A stretch of 64,000 nt of DNA from Solidesulfovibrio carbinolicus (GCF_004135975.1 NZ_CP026538.1:3348001-3412000), one strand, 5' to 3'. Shown: positions 34,260 to 45,560, counted from the stretch's first letter. Numbers and translations are program-made. The notes: generated by a model from the letters alone, not told the origin.

Positions 34260-34676
34260 CTAGGCCTCGGAAGAAGCGTCTTTGGGCGTCTCTTCCTTGG
34301 CGGCGGGGGCGGCCCCGGCCAGCTTGGTCAACTCAATGACGGCCATGGAGGCGCAGTCGCCGGCCCGGGGCAGGCTCATCTTGACCACGCGGGTGTAGCC
34401 GCCCGGCTGGCCGGTGAAGCGCGGGCCGATCTCGTTAAAGAGCCGGGCCACGAGCTGGTGGTTTTCGAGGACCTTGAAGGCCATGCGACGAGCGTGGACG
34501 CTGTCGGTCTGGGCCAGGGTGACAAGCTGCTCAACAACGCCGCGAAGTTCCTTGGCCTTGTGTTCGGTGGTGCGGATCCGCTCGTGGATCAGCAGCGAAC
34601 GAGCCATATTGCGCAGCATGGCCTTGCGGTGCGCGGCGGTCCTGCCAAGTTTGCGTCCGGATTTGTTATGCCTCAT
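34260..34676 (-). CDS. rplQ: 50S ribosomal protein L17
   Basis: 138 residues; [29 protein letters not shown] is the L17 N-terminus. An Ala/Glu-rich tail after about 118 ([17 protein letters not shown]) extends the core. Binds 23S rRNA near the exit tunnel. It overlaps the rpoA 3' end by 11 bases and is the last gene of the superoperon. Confidence 0.97.
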   Translation of the reverse strand: MRHNKSGRKLGRTAAHRKAMLRNMARSLLIHERIRTTEHKAKELRGVVEQLVTLAQTDSVHARRMAFKVLENHQLVARLFNEIGPRFTGQPGGYTRVVKMSLPRAGDCASMAVIELTKLAGAAPAAKEETPKDASSEA

Positions 34677-35709
34677 CGGTCTGCTTCCTCTTGAGCCATT
34701 CCTGGTATTTTTGGTCGAAGTTCTCGATGCGCATACCGAATTCGAGACCCATATCCTCGAGAACGCGGCGGATTTCCTCAAGGGATTTCTTGCCGAAGTT
34801 CTTGGTCTTGAGCATCTCGTGTTCGGTTTTCTGCATAAGTTCGCCAACGGTCTGGATATTGGCGGACTTCAGGCAATTGGTGGCGCGCACGGAGAGCTCA
34901 AGTTCGTCGATGCTTTTAAACAGGCTGGGGTTGAGTTCGATGTCGTCACGACGCCGATTCTTCTCCGCCTCGGATTCCTTCTCGTCGAAATTGATGAAAA
35001 CCGTGAGTTGATCCTTGAGGATCTTGGCGCTGTAGGAAATGGCGTCCTCAGGGGCGATGGAGCCGTCGGTGGTGACTTCCAGCACGAGCTTGTCGTAGTT
35101 GGTCATCTGGCCGACGCGGGCCTGTTCGATGGTGTAGGCCACCTTTTTCACAGGCGAGAAGCTCGCATCCAGGAGGATTAGGCCGATTTCGGATTCGAGC
35201 CCTTCGTGCATGTCGGCCGGGACATAGCCCTTGCCCATGCGCACTTCGAGGTCGATGCGGAAATCGCGGTCTTCGGAAAGGGTGGCGATCAAGACGTCCT
35301 CGGACAGCACCGAGACGTTGTGATTGCCCTGAATGGCGCTGGCCCGAACTTCGCCCTTTTCCTTGGCGAGCAGGGTAAGCCGCTGGGGCTCGTCGGTGGC
35401 CATGGCCAGCCGCACCTGCTTGAGATTGAGGATGATCTCGGTGACATCCTCAATGACTCCCGGAATCGTGGAGAATTCGTGCTGCACCCCTTCGATGCGG
35501 GCGGCGACGATGGCCGCGCCCTGCAGGGACGACAGGAGCACACGACGCAGGGCATTGCCGAGCGTCGTGCCGAACCCGCGTTCCAGGGGCTCGCACACGA
35601 ACCGTCCGAAGGTCTCGGTGGAGCTCGGGTCCTTGTCCAGGACTTCGGGCTTGACGAGTTCGGTCCAGTTGCGGGAGTTGATGAGCCTTTGGCCGTTACG
35701 AGTCAACAT
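34666..35709 (-). CDS. rpoA: RNA polymerase alpha subunit
   Basis: 347 residues. The assembly domain ([30 protein letters not shown]) and the C-terminal UP-element/activator domain ([34 protein letters not shown] ... [20 protein letters not shown]) are complete. Assembles the polymerase core. Normal alpha-operon position between rpsD and rplQ. Confidence 0.98.
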   Translation of the reverse strand: MLTRNGQRLINSRNWTELVKPEVLDKDPSSTETFGRFVCEPLERGFGTTLGNALRRVLLSSLQGAAIVAARIEGVQHEFSTIPGVIEDVTEIILNLKQVRLAMATDEPQRLTLLAKEKGEVRASAIQGNHNVSVLSEDVLIATLSEDRDFRIDLEVRMGKGYVPADMHEGLESEIGLILLDASFSPVKKVAYTIEQARVGQMTNYDKLVLEVTTDGSIAPEDAISYSAKILKDQLTVFINFDEKESEAEKNRRRDDIELNPSLFKSIDELELSVRATNCLKSANIQTVGELMQKTEHEMLKTKNFGKKSLEEIRRVLEDMGLEFGMRIENFDQKYQEWLKRKQTDEA

Positions 35710-35740
35710 GGCGTCACCTTAGGCAAAGGGTCTTTGCCGA

Positions 35741-36367
<627 letters not shown>

Positions 36368-36551
36368 GGTCGTTCCTCCTCGATGTGCCGCGGGGCGGCC
36401 TTCTTGACCGGTTCCCCGCGTGTGTCGGTCCTCCGGGGCATGCTTGCGCCGGGTGGGACCGAATAATGAGCCAGGCCCCGGTCTGGAGGCCTGGTCGTAT
36501 AAAATACCGCTGTGCCGCCGAGGGAACCATGCCCTCGGCCATCCGCTCCAA
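36368..36551 (-). promoter_or_regulatory. Structured leader of rpsD, candidate S4 autoregulatory RNA
   Basis: On the minus strand the region folds into GCCGAGGG/CCCTCGGC (36517-36539), then CCAGGCC/GGCCTGG (36471-36494), with a TATTTTATACG stretch between them that could be a -10. It is the longest gap inside the 18.5-kb operon, others being tens of bases. S4 regulates itself through mRNA structure in other bacteria; the specific fold here is not recognised. Confidence 0.45.
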
Positions 36552-36938
36552 CTAGACGCGACGCCGCTTGGGCGGACGGCAGCCGTTGTGGGGGATGGGC
36601 GTAATATCGCGGATGTAGCTGATCTTGAACCCGGCGTTGTGAATGGCGCGCATGGCGGCCTCACGTCCGGACCCCGGCCCCTTCACCAAAACACCGACGG
36701 TGCGCATGCCGTTTTCCTGGGCCTTGCGCGCGGCGTTTTCTGCGGCGACCTGGGCGGCAAACGGGGTGGACTTGCGCGACCCCTTGAAACCAGCCCCACC
36801 GGAGGTGGCCCAGCTGACCACGTTGCCCTTCTGATCGGTGAAGGTCACGATGGTATTGTTGAACGTGGCCTGAATGTGGGCCACGCCCACGGGAATGTTC
36901 TTGCGTTCCTTTTTGCCGGTGCGGCGCGGTTTCGCCAT
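36552..36938 (-). CDS. rpsK: 30S ribosomal protein S11
   Basis: 128 residues; [48 protein letters not shown] and the end [15 protein letters not shown] are diagnostic. Platform protein of the 30S subunit. Between rpsM and rpsD. Confidence 0.98.
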   Translation of the reverse strand: MAKPRRTGKKERKNIPVGVAHIQATFNNTIVTFTDQKGNVVSWATSGGAGFKGSRKSTPFAAQVAAENAARKAQENGMRTVGVLVKGPGSGREAAMRAIHNAGFKISYIRDITPIPHNGCRPPKRRRV

Positions 36939-37014
36939 ACGCGTATCTCCAAAAAGCCCGTTTGGGGCGTGTTGCCGTGTTGCAGCGGACGCTTATAAAC
37001 GCGTCCGCGAAAGG

Positions 37015-37386
37015 TTACTTCTTCTTCTTGGCCATCACACCACGACGCGGCCCCTTGCGGGTACGCGAATTGGTGTGGGTGCGCTGTCCGCGACAGGGCA
37101 GACCCCGGCGGTGACGCAGGCCCCGATAGCAACCGATGTCCATGAGGCGCTTGATGCCGGCGGTGATTTCACGCCGCAGATCGCCCTCGACCTTGTAGTT
37201 GGCTTCGAGTTCCTTGCGGATGTTGTTGGTTTCCTCGGAAGTCAAGGCGTCGGAATTTTTCGTCCAATCAACGCCGGTGCTTTCGAGGATGCGCAGGGCC
37301 GTGGTACGGCCGATGCCGAAGATATAGGTCAGCGCAATGTCCATCCGCTTGTTCTTGGGAAGGTCGACTCCCGCGATTCTGGCCAC
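37015..37386 (-). CDS. rpsM: 30S ribosomal protein S13
   Basis: 123 residues; [29 protein letters not shown] and [22 protein letters not shown] are diagnostic. Contacts the P-site tRNA and subunit bridges. First gene of the alpha group after rpmJ. Confidence 0.98.
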   Translation of the reverse strand: MARIAGVDLPKNKRMDIALTYIFGIGRTTALRILESTGVDWTKNSDALTSEETNNIRKELEANYKVEGDLRREITAGIKRLMDIGCYRGLRHRRGLPCRGQRTHTNSRTRKGPRRGVMAKKKK

Positions 37387-37398
37387 GACGTTCCTCCG

Positions 37399-37512
37399 TT
37401 ATCCCTGACGTTGCTTGTGCCGGGGGTTATCGCAGATCACCCGCACAACGCCGTGACGCCGGATGATTTTGCACTTGGGACAAAGTTTTTTCACCGAAGG
37501 TCTCACTTTCAT
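37399..37512 (-). CDS. rpmJ: 50S ribosomal protein L36
   Basis: 37 residues: [20 protein letters not shown] and so on, with zinc ligands C11, C14, C27 and H32 all present (C+ form). Too small for most gene callers but in the expected place between map and rpsM. infA, which often precedes it, is absent. Confidence 0.96.
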   Translation of the reverse strand: MKVRPSVKKLCPKCKIIRRHGVVRVICDNPRHKQRQG

Positions 37513-37570
37513 GCCGTCTCTCCGTCTCCTGGCGACGGAAACGACCGAGGCCGCGCGGGCGTCGGTCCCG

Positions 37571-38338
37571 TCAATCAGCCAGGCTTAAAATCCGAGGACC
37601 GTTTTTGGTCACAGCCACCGTATGCTCGAAATGCGCGGACAGGCTGCGATCTTTCGTCACGGCCGTCCAATTGTCGGACAACACTTCGACGTCGGGACCA
37701 CCCGCCGTCACCATGGGTTCGATGGCGAGCACCATCCCGGGAAGAAGCGGGACGCGAGGCGCGTCCTTGGGCTCGAAATTGGGAATTTCGGGCTTCTCGT
37801 GGAGCTTCCTCCCAATGCCGTGACCAACGAACCGTCTTACAACACTTAGGCCATGGCCTTCAACATGTTTTTGCACGGCCCGCGAAATGTCATACAGGTC
37901 ATTGCCGGATATGGCCTCGGCAATGCCCTTGGCCAGACTTTCCCGAGTCACCTGCAAAAGCTTGGCTTTCTCGGGACTTATCTCGCCAACCGGGACCGTT
38001 GTGGCGGCGTCTCCGTAAAACCCGTCGTAGACCACGCCCATGTCGAAGCTGACCAGGTCCCCTTCTTTGAGCACCCGGTCGGATGGAAAGCCGTGAACGA
38101 CTTCCTCATTGACCGAGCAGCACAAGGCAAACGGAAACCCGTACATGCCCAGGAACCCCGGCTTGACCTTGAAATCGGCGCAGCGCTTCAGAGCCAGCTG
38201 TTCGAAGGTCATGGTGGTCACGCCCGGCTTCACCGCTTCGGACAGATCCCGCAGGATCACGGCCACGATGCGGCAGGCTTCCCGCATGGAGGCCAGTTCA
38301 AGGTCGTTTTTGAGGTAGATCCCCCTGACCTTTTTCAA
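37571..38338 (-). CDS. map: Methionine aminopeptidase, type I
   Basis: 255 residues. The five metal ligands of the MAP fold are visible: Asp in [14 protein letters not shown], His in [10 protein letters not shown], Glu in AIEPMV and Glu in FEHTVAV. Removes initiator Met from new proteins. Start TTG 38338 lies directly after the secY stop; GGCAGG inside the secY end is the likely ribosome site, so translation is coupled. No adk lies between secY and map. Confidence 0.95.
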   Translation of the reverse strand: MKKVRGIYLKNDLELASMREACRIVAVILRDLSEAVKPGVTTMTFEQLALKRCADFKVKPGFLGMYGFPFALCCSVNEEVVHGFPSDRVLKEGDLVSFDMGVVYDGFYGDAATTVPVGEISPEKAKLLQVTRESLAKGIAEAISGNDLYDISRAVQKHVEGHGLSVVRRFVGHGIGRKLHEKPEIPNFEPKDAPRVPLLPGMVLAIEPMVTAGGPDVEVLSDNWTAVTKDRSLSAHFEHTVAVTKNGPRILSLAD

Positions 38339-38340
38339 AC

Positions 38341-39654
38341 CTACTGCCTGCCCTTGATTCTCCCCTTCTGCATGAGGCCTTCATACTGACGGGAGATAAG
38401 ATACGACTCGATCTGGGACATGAAGTCCATGGCCACGCCGACCACGATCAAAAGCGAGGTGCCGCCGAAATAAAACGGCACGTTGAACTGTTGGATCAGC
38501 ATCATGGGCAACACGCAGACGGCGGAGATGTACATCGAACCCCACAGGGTGATGCGCACCAGCACCTTGTCGATGTATTCCTTGGTCTTGGCCCCGGGAC
38601 GAATACCCGGAATAAAGCCGCCCTGCTTGCGGATGTTCTCGGCGATATCATTGGGATCAAAGATAATGGCCGTATAGAAATAGCAGAAGAAGACAATCAG
38701 CGCGATAAAGATCACATTGTAGGTCATCGTCTCCGGTGAAAACACCGAGGCCACGGTCTTCAGCCAAGGCACGCTCGAAAACTCGCCCAAGGTCGCCGGG
38801 AAAAGCAGAATCGAGGAGGCGAAAATGGGCGGGATAACGCCGGCCGTGTTGACGCGCAGCGGCAGATGGGTGGTCTGGCCGCCGTACATTTTTCGTCCGA
38901 CCATGCGCTTGGCGTATTGGATGGGAATACGTCGCTGCCCTCGCTCCATGAACACGATGGCGACCAGCACGGCCAGCATCAGCGCCACGATAAGGATGAG
39001 CATAAGCGGCGAAAGTTCCCCGGCCTTGAGCAGATCGAAGGTAGAGAGCACGGCGCGCGGCAATCCGGCCACGATGCCGGAATAGATGATCAGCGAAATA
39101 CCGTTGCCGATCCCCTTCTCCGTCAGCTGCTCGCCAAGCCACATAAGAAACACCGTGCCGGCGCACAGCGTGATGATGGTCATGAGGCGAAAGCCCCAGC
39201 CAGGCATGAGCACCACCGGCGCGCCCGTGGGGCTGGCCATGCTTTCCAGGCCAACGGCGATGCCGAAGCCCTGGATGCAGGTGATGAGCACCGTGCCGTA
39301 GCGGGTGTACTGGGTGATCTTTTTCTTCCCGGCGGCGCCCTCCTCCTTCTGCATCTTGGCCAGCTCGGGGCTGACCACGGTCAGCAGCTGGATAATGATG
39401 GAGGCGGAGATGTAGGGCATGATCCCCAGGGCGAAGATGGAGAGGTTGCGCAGCCCTCCGCCGGAGAACATGTCGAACAGGCCAAAAAGGGTGTTCTTGG
39501 CGCTTTCGAAGAAATCCGCCAGCGCGGCCGAATCAACGCCCGGCACCGGGACATGCACGCCGATGCGGTAGACGGCCACAAGCAGGAAGGTCCAAAGGAG
39601 CTTTTTTTTCAGCTCCGGCAGACGGGCCAGATTTTCGACTCCGGTAAGGGCCAC
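38341..39654 (-). CDS. secY: Preprotein translocase SecY
   Basis: 437 residues with ten membrane helices, the standard SecY channel. PELKKKLLWTFLLVAVYRIGVHVPVPGVD starts the protein; GIGNGISLIIYSGIVAGLP and the late cytoplasmic loop are conserved. Start GTG 39654 with GGAAG five bases upstream. Normal spc position after rplO. Confidence 0.97.
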   Translation of the reverse strand: MALTGVENLARLPELKKKLLWTFLLVAVYRIGVHVPVPGVDSAALADFFESAKNTLFGLFDMFSGGGLRNLSIFALGIMPYISASIIIQLLTVVSPELAKMQKEEGAAGKKKITQYTRYGTVLITCIQGFGIAVGLESMASPTGAPVVLMPGWGFRLMTIITLCAGTVFLMWLGEQLTEKGIGNGISLIIYSGIVAGLPRAVLSTFDLLKAGELSPLMLILIVALMLAVLVAIVFMERGQRRIPIQYAKRMVGRKMYGGQTTHLPLRVNTAGVIPPIFASSILLFPATLGEFSSVPWLKTVASVFSPETMTYNVIFIALIVFFCYFYTAIIFDPNDIAENIRKQGGFIPGIRPGAKTKEYIDKVLVRITLWGSMYISAVCVLPMMLIQQFNVPFYFGGTSLLIVVGVAMDFMSQIESYLISRQYEGLMQKGRIKGRQ

Positions 39655-39666
39655 GGCAACTTCCGT

Positions 39667-40146
39667 TTATTCAGTAGGGGTTTCGGTCAAAGCCTCGGGC
39701 GTTCCCAGGGCGATGACCTTGCCGCCGGCGGCGGTGATTTTCTCAGCCGCCTTGGCGCTGAACTTGTGGGCCTCGACGGTGACGGCGGCGGCGACTTCGC
39801 CGACGCTCAAGATCTTGACCAGGGCGCCGGCCGGGGCCAGACCGCGATCATAGATGTCGTCGAGGGTGATGGCGTCCTTGCCGTCGAAGGAAGCCAGCAG
39901 CCGATCCAGATTGATGGGCTGGAAGACGACCTTGAACGGGTAGTTCTTAAAGCCGCGCTTGGGCAGACGGCGGGCGATGGGCATCTGGCCGCCTTCGAAC
40001 CAAGCGCGGTGCTTGGCGCCGGCCCGGGAATTCTGGCCCTTGTTGCCGCGACCAGAGGTGCAGCCCCAGCCGGTGGCCCGGCCACGGCCGACGCGCTTGC
40101 GGCTGGCCCGCTCCTCGGGGAAGGGATAGAGCTCGTGGAGCTTCAT
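39667..40146 (-). CDS. rplO: 50S ribosomal protein L15
   Basis: 159 residues; MKLHELYPFPEERASRKRVGRGRATGWGCTSGRGNKGQNSRAG is the L15 Gly/Arg-rich N-terminus. ATG overlaps the rpmD stop (ATGA), so the two are coupled. Confidence 0.97.
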   Translation of the reverse strand: MKLHELYPFPEERASRKRVGRGRATGWGCTSGRGNKGQNSRAGAKHRAWFEGGQMPIARRLPKRGFKNYPFKVVFQPINLDRLLASFDGKDAITLDDIYDRGLAPAGALVKILSVGEVAAAVTVEAHKFSAKAAEKITAAGGKVIALGTPEALTETPTE

Positions 40147-40322
40147 GACTCGGTCACCTCAACGAGATGTTGGACCTTCGCGATCATGCCGACCAGGGTG
40201 TCGGTTTTCTCGAAGGAGCGTTCCTGGCGGATTTTCTTCAGGCCAAGTGAAGCCAGGGTGGCGCGCTGCTTGGGCGTGTTGCCGTAGCGGCTTCTCACCA
40301 GCTTGACGGTAATGTTTGCCAT
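40143..40322 (-). CDS. rpmD: 50S ribosomal protein L30
   Basis: 59 residues: ANITVKLVRSRYGNTPKQRATLASLGLKKIRQ..., the full short L30. Small and easily missed, but its place between rpsE and rplO and the four-base overlap with rplO confirm it. Confidence 0.95.
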   Translation of the reverse strand: MANITVKLVRSRYGNTPKQRATLASLGLKKIRQERSFEKTDTLVGMIAKVQHLVEVTES

Positions 40323-40334
40323 GGCGTTGCGTCC

Positions 40335-40829
40335 TTACTTGCGGGGCGTGGACAGGGCCTTGCCACGCATGGCGCTGACCGAGTCGGCGCTGCGCAGCGA
40401 AGCCAAGCCTTCCATGGTGGCCCGCAAGACGTTGTGCGGATTGTTGGTGCCGATGGCCTTGGTCAAGATGTCATGGACGCCGCAGGCTTCCATGATGGCG
40501 CGCACCGGACCGCCGGCAATAATGCCGGTACCCTTGGAGGCGGGCTTGAGCATGACGCGACCGGCCCCGAACTGGCCGAGGATCTCGTAGGGCAGCGTAC
40601 CGTCGAGCAGGGGCACCCGGATCATGGCCTTGCGGGCCTGTTCCGTGGCCTTGCGGATGGCTTCAGGCACTTCGTTGGCCTTGCCCAGTCCGTAGCCCAC
40701 CGAGCCCTTGCCGTCGCCGACGACGACCAGGGCGCTGAAGCTGAACCGACGGCCGCCCTTGACGACCTTGGCGACGCGATTGAGGTACACGATCTTTTCG
40801 ATCTGAGACAGATCGGATTGCTGTTCCAT
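40335..40829 (-). CDS. rpsE: 30S ribosomal protein S5
   Basis: 164 residues; double-stranded RNA-binding region ([38 protein letters not shown]) and C-terminal domain intact. ATG 40829 (MEQQSDLSQ) is preferred over upstream codons because the core follows at normal distance. Confidence 0.97.
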   Translation of the reverse strand: MEQQSDLSQIEKIVYLNRVAKVVKGGRRFSFSALVVVGDGKGSVGYGLGKANEVPEAIRKATEQARKAMIRVPLLDGTLPYEILGQFGAGRVMLKPASKGTGIIAGGPVRAIMEACGVHDILTKAIGTNNPHNVLRATMEGLASLRSADSVSAMRGKALSTPRK

Positions 40830-40848
40830 GCCGTCTTCCTTCGCGCGT

Positions 40849-41208
40849 TTAGAATTTGAGGCCGCCATCCCGCGCTCCGTCGGCCAGGGCCTGCACCCTG
40901 CCGTGGTAGATGTAACCGTTGCGATCAAACACAACGGCCTGGATGTTGCGTTCAAGGGCCTTGGCGGCCAGGTCTTTACCGACCATGGTCGCCGCTTCCT
41001 TGTCGGCCTTGACCGCCTCGCCGGCCCTCAAAAGCGTCAGGCTGGAGGAGGACACCAGGGTCTGTCCGGTCAGATCGTCGATCACCTGGGCGTAGATGTG
41101 CCGGTTGGACCGGTACACCACGAGCCTGGGGCGTTCGACGGTGCCAGACAGTTTCTTGCGGATGCGGACTTTCCGGCGCGCTCGCGCCAGGGTCTTGGTC
41201 ATCTTCAT
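40849..41208 (-). CDS. rplR: 50S ribosomal protein L18
   Basis: 119 residues; [28 protein letters not shown] and the end [31 protein letters not shown] match L18, the 5S rRNA-binding protein. spc position after rplF. Confidence 0.97.
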   Translation of the reverse strand: MKMTKTLARARRKVRIRKKLSGTVERPRLVVYRSNRHIYAQVIDDLTGQTLVSSSSLTLLRAGEAVKADKEAATMVGKDLAAKALERNIQAVVFDRNGYIYHGRVQALADGARDGGLKF

Positions 41209-41219
41209 GCTGCTAGCCC

Positions 41220-41759
41220 CTATTTCTTGCCGCCGGACTTACCGGCCTTGCGGCGAATGACTTCGTTTTCGTACTTGATGCCCTTGCCCTTGAAGGGTTC
41301 AGGCGGCCGCACGCGACGGATGCGGGCGGCGGTTTCGCCAAGGAGCACCTTGTCGATGCCCGACAAGGTCAGCTTGTTGCCTTCCACCTTGGCTTCAATG
41401 CCCTCGGGCAGCTTGAAATCCACCGGGTGGGAGAACCCCACGGCCAGGGACACGGTGTTGCCGGTGGTGGCGACCTTGTAGCCGACGCCGATGACTTCCA
41501 GCGTCTTGGTGAAACCCTTGCTCACGCCCTCGACGAGGTTGGCAAGCAAGGTGCGGCGCAGGCCGTGCTGGGCACGGGCCACACGGGTGTCGTCGGTGCG
41601 GCTGACCTGGACCTTGCCGTCGGCGACGGCGTAGGCGATCTTGGGATGCGTGGGGGTGGACAGCTGGCCCTTGGGGCCCTTGACCACCACCGCATCGGAA
41701 GCCAGCTCAACGGACACGCCGGCGGGCAGCTCGATTTCGCGTTTTCCTATCCTGGACAT
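41220..41759 (-). CDS. rplF: 50S ribosomal protein L6
   Basis: 179 residues; MSRIGKREIELPAGVSVEL and the C-terminal RIRRVRPPEPFKGKGIKYENEVIRRKAGKSGGKK are L6. ATG 41759 gives the standard length. Confidence 0.97.
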   Translation of the reverse strand: MSRIGKREIELPAGVSVELASDAVVVKGPKGQLSTPTHPKIAYAVADGKVQVSRTDDTRVARAQHGLRRTLLANLVEGVSKGFTKTLEVIGVGYKVATTGNTVSLAVGFSHPVDFKLPEGIEAKVEGNKLTLSGIDKVLLGETAARIRRVRPPEPFKGKGIKYENEVIRRKAGKSGGKK

Positions 41760-41784
41760 GACATCTTCTCCGCGGTGGATCTTA

Positions 41785-42168
41785 TTACCAGATTTCGCAC
41801 AGGAGCTCGCCGCCGACATTGAGCTCGCGAGCCTTGGCTCCTTCCAGGATGCCCCGGGAAGTGGACAGGATGCTGATGCCCAGGCCGTTTTGCACCTTGG
41901 GGATGGCCTCGGCCGGCACGTACACGCGCCGTCCGGGCTTGCTCACCCTTTTGAGCCCCGAAATGATCGGTTTGCCGCTCTGATATTTGAGGTTGATGGT
42001 CAGCGCTTGCCCGTCCACGGCGAAGTCCCCGATGTAGCCTTCCTCTTTGAGGATGGCGGCAATGGCGGCCTTCAGTTTGGACGTGGGAAACGACAGGTCC
42101 GCGTGCAAGGCCCGATGGGCATTGCGGATGCGGGTCAGCATATCGGAAATGGGATCGGTCACCGACAT
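41785..42168 (-). CDS. rpsH: 30S ribosomal protein S8
   Basis: 127 residues; [45 protein letters not shown] and [31 protein letters not shown] are diagnostic. In E. coli S8 is the spc-operon translational repressor. Confidence 0.98.
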   Translation of the reverse strand: MSVTDPISDMLTRIRNAHRALHADLSFPTSKLKAAIAAILKEEGYIGDFAVDGQALTINLKYQSGKPIISGLKRVSKPGRRVYVPAEAIPKVQNGLGISILSTSRGILEGAKARELNVGGELLCEIW

Positions 42169-42181
42169 GGCGTCCTTCTCC

Positions 42182-42367
42182 TTACCAGCTCGACTTGCGC
42201 ACGCCGGGCATTTCGCCGGTCAGCGACATGTTACGGAAACAAATACGGCAAACGCCGAACTTGCGCAGATACGCCCGGGGACGACCACAGATGGGGCAAC
42301 GATTGTACGCCCTGGTGGAAAACTTCGGTTTGCGGCTGGCTTTCACCATCAAAGATTTACGGGCCAC
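42182..42367 (-). CDS. rpsN: 30S ribosomal protein S14, zinc type
   Basis: 61 residues, the short C+ form with CPIC and CRIC zinc ligands ([22 protein letters not shown]). Located between rplE and rpsH as usual. Confidence 0.97.
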
Positions 42368-42378
42368 GTCCGTTCTCC

Positions 42379-42918
42379 TTACTTTTTAAACGGCATGCCG
42401 AGCAGGTCCAGCAACATCTTGCCTTCCTTGTCGGCGGTGGCCGTAGTGACGATGGTGACGTTCATGCCCTTGACGTGCTCGACGCGATCCACGTTGATTT
42501 CCGGGAAAATGCTGTGCTCCCGGATACCGAGGGTAAAATTGCCGCGTCCGTCGAATCCACGGTCAGGCACGCCGCGAAAGTCGCGAACCCGAGGCAGGGC
42601 AAAATTCATGAGTTTGTCGAGATAATCCCACATCCGATCCCGGCGAAGGGTCACACGGCACCCCACCGGCATGCCCTCCCGGAGCTTAAAGGCCGCGATG
42701 GACTTTCGGGCTCGTGTGATCACGGCCTTTTGTCCAGCGATGGCAGTCAGCTCGACCACGGCTTCCTCGATGAGCTTATTGTTGTTGCTCGCTTCGCCCA
42801 AACCCATGTTGAGCGAGACAAAGGAAAGCCGGGGGATTTGCATGCTGGAAGTGTACCCGAACTCTTTCTTCAGCTCCGGGGCTACCTTCTCGGCATAGAT
42901 TTGTTCCAGGCGGGTCAT
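42379..42918 (-). CDS. rplE: 50S ribosomal protein L5
   Basis: 179 residues; [31 protein letters not shown] and [29 protein letters not shown] match L5, which binds 5S rRNA. ATG 42918 gives the family length. Confidence 0.97.
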   Translation of the reverse strand: MTRLEQIYAEKVAPELKKEFGYTSSMQIPRLSFVSLNMGLGEASNNNKLIEEAVVELTAIAGQKAVITRARKSIAAFKLREGMPVGCRVTLRRDRMWDYLDKLMNFALPRVRDFRGVPDRGFDGRGNFTLGIREHSIFPEINVDRVEHVKGMNVTIVTTATADKEGKMLLDLLGMPFKK

Positions 42919-42935
42919 ACCGTTTCCTTTTGACG

Positions 42936-43259
42936 CTAGGCGATTTCGTGGTTGCACTTCTTGCAGAAGCGAACCTTCTTGCCATCAGCGGTGTATTTGT
43001 AGCCGACCTTGGCCGGCTTGGCGCAACCTTCGCACAAGAGAGCCACGTTGGAGATGTCCAACGGCGCTTCCTTCTCGATGATTCCGCCGGGGGTCTTGGC
43101 GTAGGGATTGGCCTTGGTGTGGCGCTTGACCTGGTTCACCTTTTCCACCAGCACGGCGTTGCGCTTGGGCAGGATCTTTAAGATCTTGCCCACTTTGCCC
43201 TTGTCCTTGCCGGCGATGACCATCACCTTGTCGTCTTTACGAATCCGATAGGTTTTCAT
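42936..43259 (-). CDS. rplX: 50S ribosomal protein L24
   Basis: 107 residues; [28 protein letters not shown] is the KOW start. The C-terminus has paired CEGC and CKKC motifs, so a zinc ribbon form. Confidence 0.97.
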   Translation of the reverse strand: MKTYRIRKDDKVMVIAGKDKGKVGKILKILPKRNAVLVEKVNQVKRHTKANPYAKTPGGIIEKEAPLDISNVALLCEGCAKPAKVGYKYTADGKKVRFCKKCNHEIA

Positions 43260-43285
43260 GTCGTCCTCGATGCGCGTGGGAAGCC

Positions 43286-43654
43286 CTAGAGGACTTCAGG
43301 AGCCAGCGACACGATTTTCATGAAGTTTTTCTGCCGCAGCTCGCGCGCGACCGGTCCGAAGATACGGGTTCCAACCGGCTCGCCCTGGTTGGACAGCAGC
43401 ACGGCGGAGTTGGAGTCGAACTTGATGTAGGAACCGTCGGCCCGGCCGACTTCCTTTTTGGTCCGAACCACAACGGCCTTCATCACGGCGCCCTTTTTCA
43501 CCTTGGAATTGGGCAGGGCGTCCTTGACGGACACGACGATGATGTCGCCCACCGTGGCGTAACGGCGACGGGAGCCGCCGAGCACCTTGATGCAGCACAC
43601 TCGTTTCGCGCCGGAATTGTCCGCCACATCGAGATTGGATTCAACCTGAATCAT
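43286..43654 (-). CDS. rplN: 50S ribosomal protein L14
   Basis: 122 residues; [46 protein letters not shown] is diagnostic. The normal length and order between rpsQ and rplX. Confidence 0.98.
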   Translation of the reverse strand: MIQVESNLDVADNSGAKRVCCIKVLGGSRRRYATVGDIIVVSVKDALPNSKVKKGAVMKAVVVRTKKEVGRADGSYIKFDSNSAVLLSNQGEPVGTRIFGPVARELRQKNFMKIVSLAPEVL

Positions 43655-43663
43655 GTCGAGCTC

Positions 43664-43924
43664 CTAGACCGCTTTTTCCATGATTTTTTCAAGATGCCAC
43701 CGCTTACGGGCGGACAGCGGCCGATGCTCGATGATGCTCACGGTATCGCCGATGCCGCAGTCGTTCTGCGGATCATGGGCCATGAACTTGTTGCGGCGAC
43801 GGATGTACTTTTTGTACAGTGGATGCTTCACCAGGGTCTCGACCATGACCACGATGGTCTTGTCGGCCTTGTCGGAGACCACGACGCCGGTCAGCACCCG
43901 GCGATTGCTTTTCTGTTCTTCCAT
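43664..43924 (-). CDS. rpsQ: 30S ribosomal protein S17
   Basis: 86 residues; NRRVLTGVVVSDKADKTIVVMVETLVKHPLYKKYIRR and GDTVSIIEHRPLSARKRW match S17, an early assembly protein binding 16S rRNA. Confidence 0.97.
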   Translation of the reverse strand: MEEQKSNRRVLTGVVVSDKADKTIVVMVETLVKHPLYKKYIRRRNKFMAHDPQNDCGIGDTVSIIEHRPLSARKRWHLEKIMEKAV

Positions 43925-43936
43925 GGTGATCCCCGA

Positions 43937-44131
43937 TTAGCCTTGACGCTTCTTTTCAGTTTGCACCGTCATGATGCGGGCGATGTCCTTGCGGACTTCA
44001 CGCAGACGGTGGGTCTTTTCCAGCTGGGCCGTGGCGTGCTGAAAGCGCAGCTTGAAGAGTTCCTCGCGGGACTCGCCCAGCTTCTTGCCCAGGGCCTCGA
44101 CGTCGAGATCGCGCAGTTCGGCGGTCTTCAT
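43937..44131 (-). CDS. rpmC: 50S ribosomal protein L29
   Basis: 64 residues; helical hairpin [49 protein letters not shown] typical of L29, a site near the tunnel exit used by SRP and trigger factor. Confidence 0.96.
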   Translation of the reverse strand: MKTAELRDLDVEALGKKLGESREELFKLRFQHATAQLEKTHRLREVRKDIARIMTVQTEKKRQG

Positions 44132-44133
44132 GG

Positions 44134-44547
44134 CTACAAGCCCTCCTTGACCACAATCTTGGTCTTGATCGGCAGCTTGTGCTGGGCCCGGGTCAGCGCT
44201 TCCTTGGCGGTCTCGATGTCCACGCCCTTGATCTCGTAGAGCACGCGACCGGGCTTGACCGGAGCGAACCAGCCCACAGGAGAGCCTTTGCCCTTGCCCT
44301 GACGGACTTCAGCCGGCTTTTCCGTGCGCACGCGGTCCGGGAAGACGCGAATCCAGACTTTGCCGCCGCGCTTGATGTGGCGCATGATGGCGATACGAGC
44401 GGATTCAATCTGCTGGCTGGTGAGCTTGCCGTGCTCCAGAGCCTTGATGCCGATTTCACCGAAGTCGATGCTGGCGCCGCGCAGGGCGGGACCGCGCAGG
44501 CGGCCCTTTTGCATCTTCCGGAATTTGGTTTTTTTGGGAGCCAACAT
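44134..44547 (-). CDS. rplP: 50S ribosomal protein L16
   Basis: 137 residues; [53 protein letters not shown] is diagnostic. Its first base overlaps the rpsC stop. Confidence 0.98.
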   Translation of the reverse strand: MLAPKKTKFRKMQKGRLRGPALRGASIDFGEIGIKALEHGKLTSQQIESARIAIMRHIKRGGKVWIRVFPDRVRTEKPAEVRQGKGKGSPVGWFAPVKPGRVLYEIKGVDIETAKEALTRAQHKLPIKTKIVVKEGL

Positions 44548-45188
44548 TACGCTTCCACCTCATGATCCAAAATCTCGCCTTTGAAAATCCAGACCTTGAC
44601 CCCGATGACGCCGTAGGTGGTCTTGGCGATGGCGTAGCCGTAGTCGATGTCGGCGCGCAGGGTCTGCAGGGGCACCCGACCGTCGCGGTACCATTCGGAG
44701 CGGGCGATTTCCGCTCCGGCCAGGCGGCCGGCGCAGGAGACCTTGATGCCCTCGGCGCCGAACTTGCGCGACAGGCCGACGGTGCGCTTCATGGCCCGGC
44801 GGAAGGCCACGCGGCGCTCAAGCTGCAGCGCGATGTTCTCGGCGACGAGCTGGGCGTCGATTTCGGGACGGCGGATTTCGTTGACTTCCACCGTGAATTC
44901 CCGACCGAAGCGCTGCTTGAGGTCGCCGCGAACCTTCTCGATCTCCGTGCCCTTGCGGCCGATGACAATGCCGGGCCGGGCGGTGTGGATGATCAGGCGA
45001 ATCTTGCCCCCCGCGCGTTCGATCTCGATCTTCGAGATCCCGGCGTGGTACAGGCTCTTCTTGACGAACTTACGGATCTTGTTGTCCTCGAAAACGAACT
45101 CCGGGTAATCCTTCTTGGAAAACCAACGCGAGAGCCAGTTCTTGTTGTATCCGAGGCGAAATCCGTAGGGATGAACTTTCTGTCCCAT
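44547..45188 (-). CDS. rpsC: 30S ribosomal protein S3
   Basis: 213 residues; [23 protein letters not shown], the KH domain ([23 protein letters not shown]) and C-terminal domain are intact. mRNA entry-channel protein. Confidence 0.98.
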   Translation of the reverse strand: MGQKVHPYGFRLGYNKNWLSRWFSKKDYPEFVFEDNKIRKFVKKSLYHAGISKIEIERAGGKIRLIIHTARPGIVIGRKGTEIEKVRGDLKQRFGREFTVEVNEIRRPEIDAQLVAENIALQLERRVAFRRAMKRTVGLSRKFGAEGIKVSCAGRLAGAEIARSEWYRDGRVPLQTLRADIDYGYAIAKTTYGVIGVKVWIFKGEILDHEVEA

Positions 45189-45197
45189 CTGTCGCTC

Positions 45198-45530
45198 CTA
45201 GTTCTCGGCCACAACGACGGTGATATGGCTCGTGCGCTTGACGATCCGGAAGGCGCGTCCCATGGAGCGGGTCATGATCCGCTTGTGGGTCGGCCCGGGA
45301 TTGATGATCACCTGCTTGACCGTAAGGTTGTCGATATCCACCCCGGAGATCTGCTCGGCGTTGGCAACGGCCGAGTGGAGCACCTTGCCGATGATCTTGG
45401 CCGATTTTTTGGGGGTGAATTTCAGTATGTTCATGGCCTCCTCGACCGGCCGGCCGAGGATGTTGGCGGCGACGAGCCGCGCCTTCTGGGGCGACAGGCG
45501 AATGTACTTGGCGATGGCTTTGGCTTCCAT
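45198..45530 (-). CDS. rplV: 50S ribosomal protein L22
   Basis: 110 residues; MEAKAIAKYIRLSPQKARLVAANILGRPVEEA and the tunnel-lining hairpin GRAFRIVKRTSHITVVVAEN match L22. Confidence 0.97.
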   Translation of the reverse strand: MEAKAIAKYIRLSPQKARLVAANILGRPVEEAMNILKFTPKKSAKIIGKVLHSAVANAEQISGVDIDNLTVKQVIINPGPTHKRIMTRSMGRAFRIVKRTSHITVVVAEN

Positions 45531-45560
45531 GGTTTTGTCCCGACGGGGTGGTCTCCCCGA

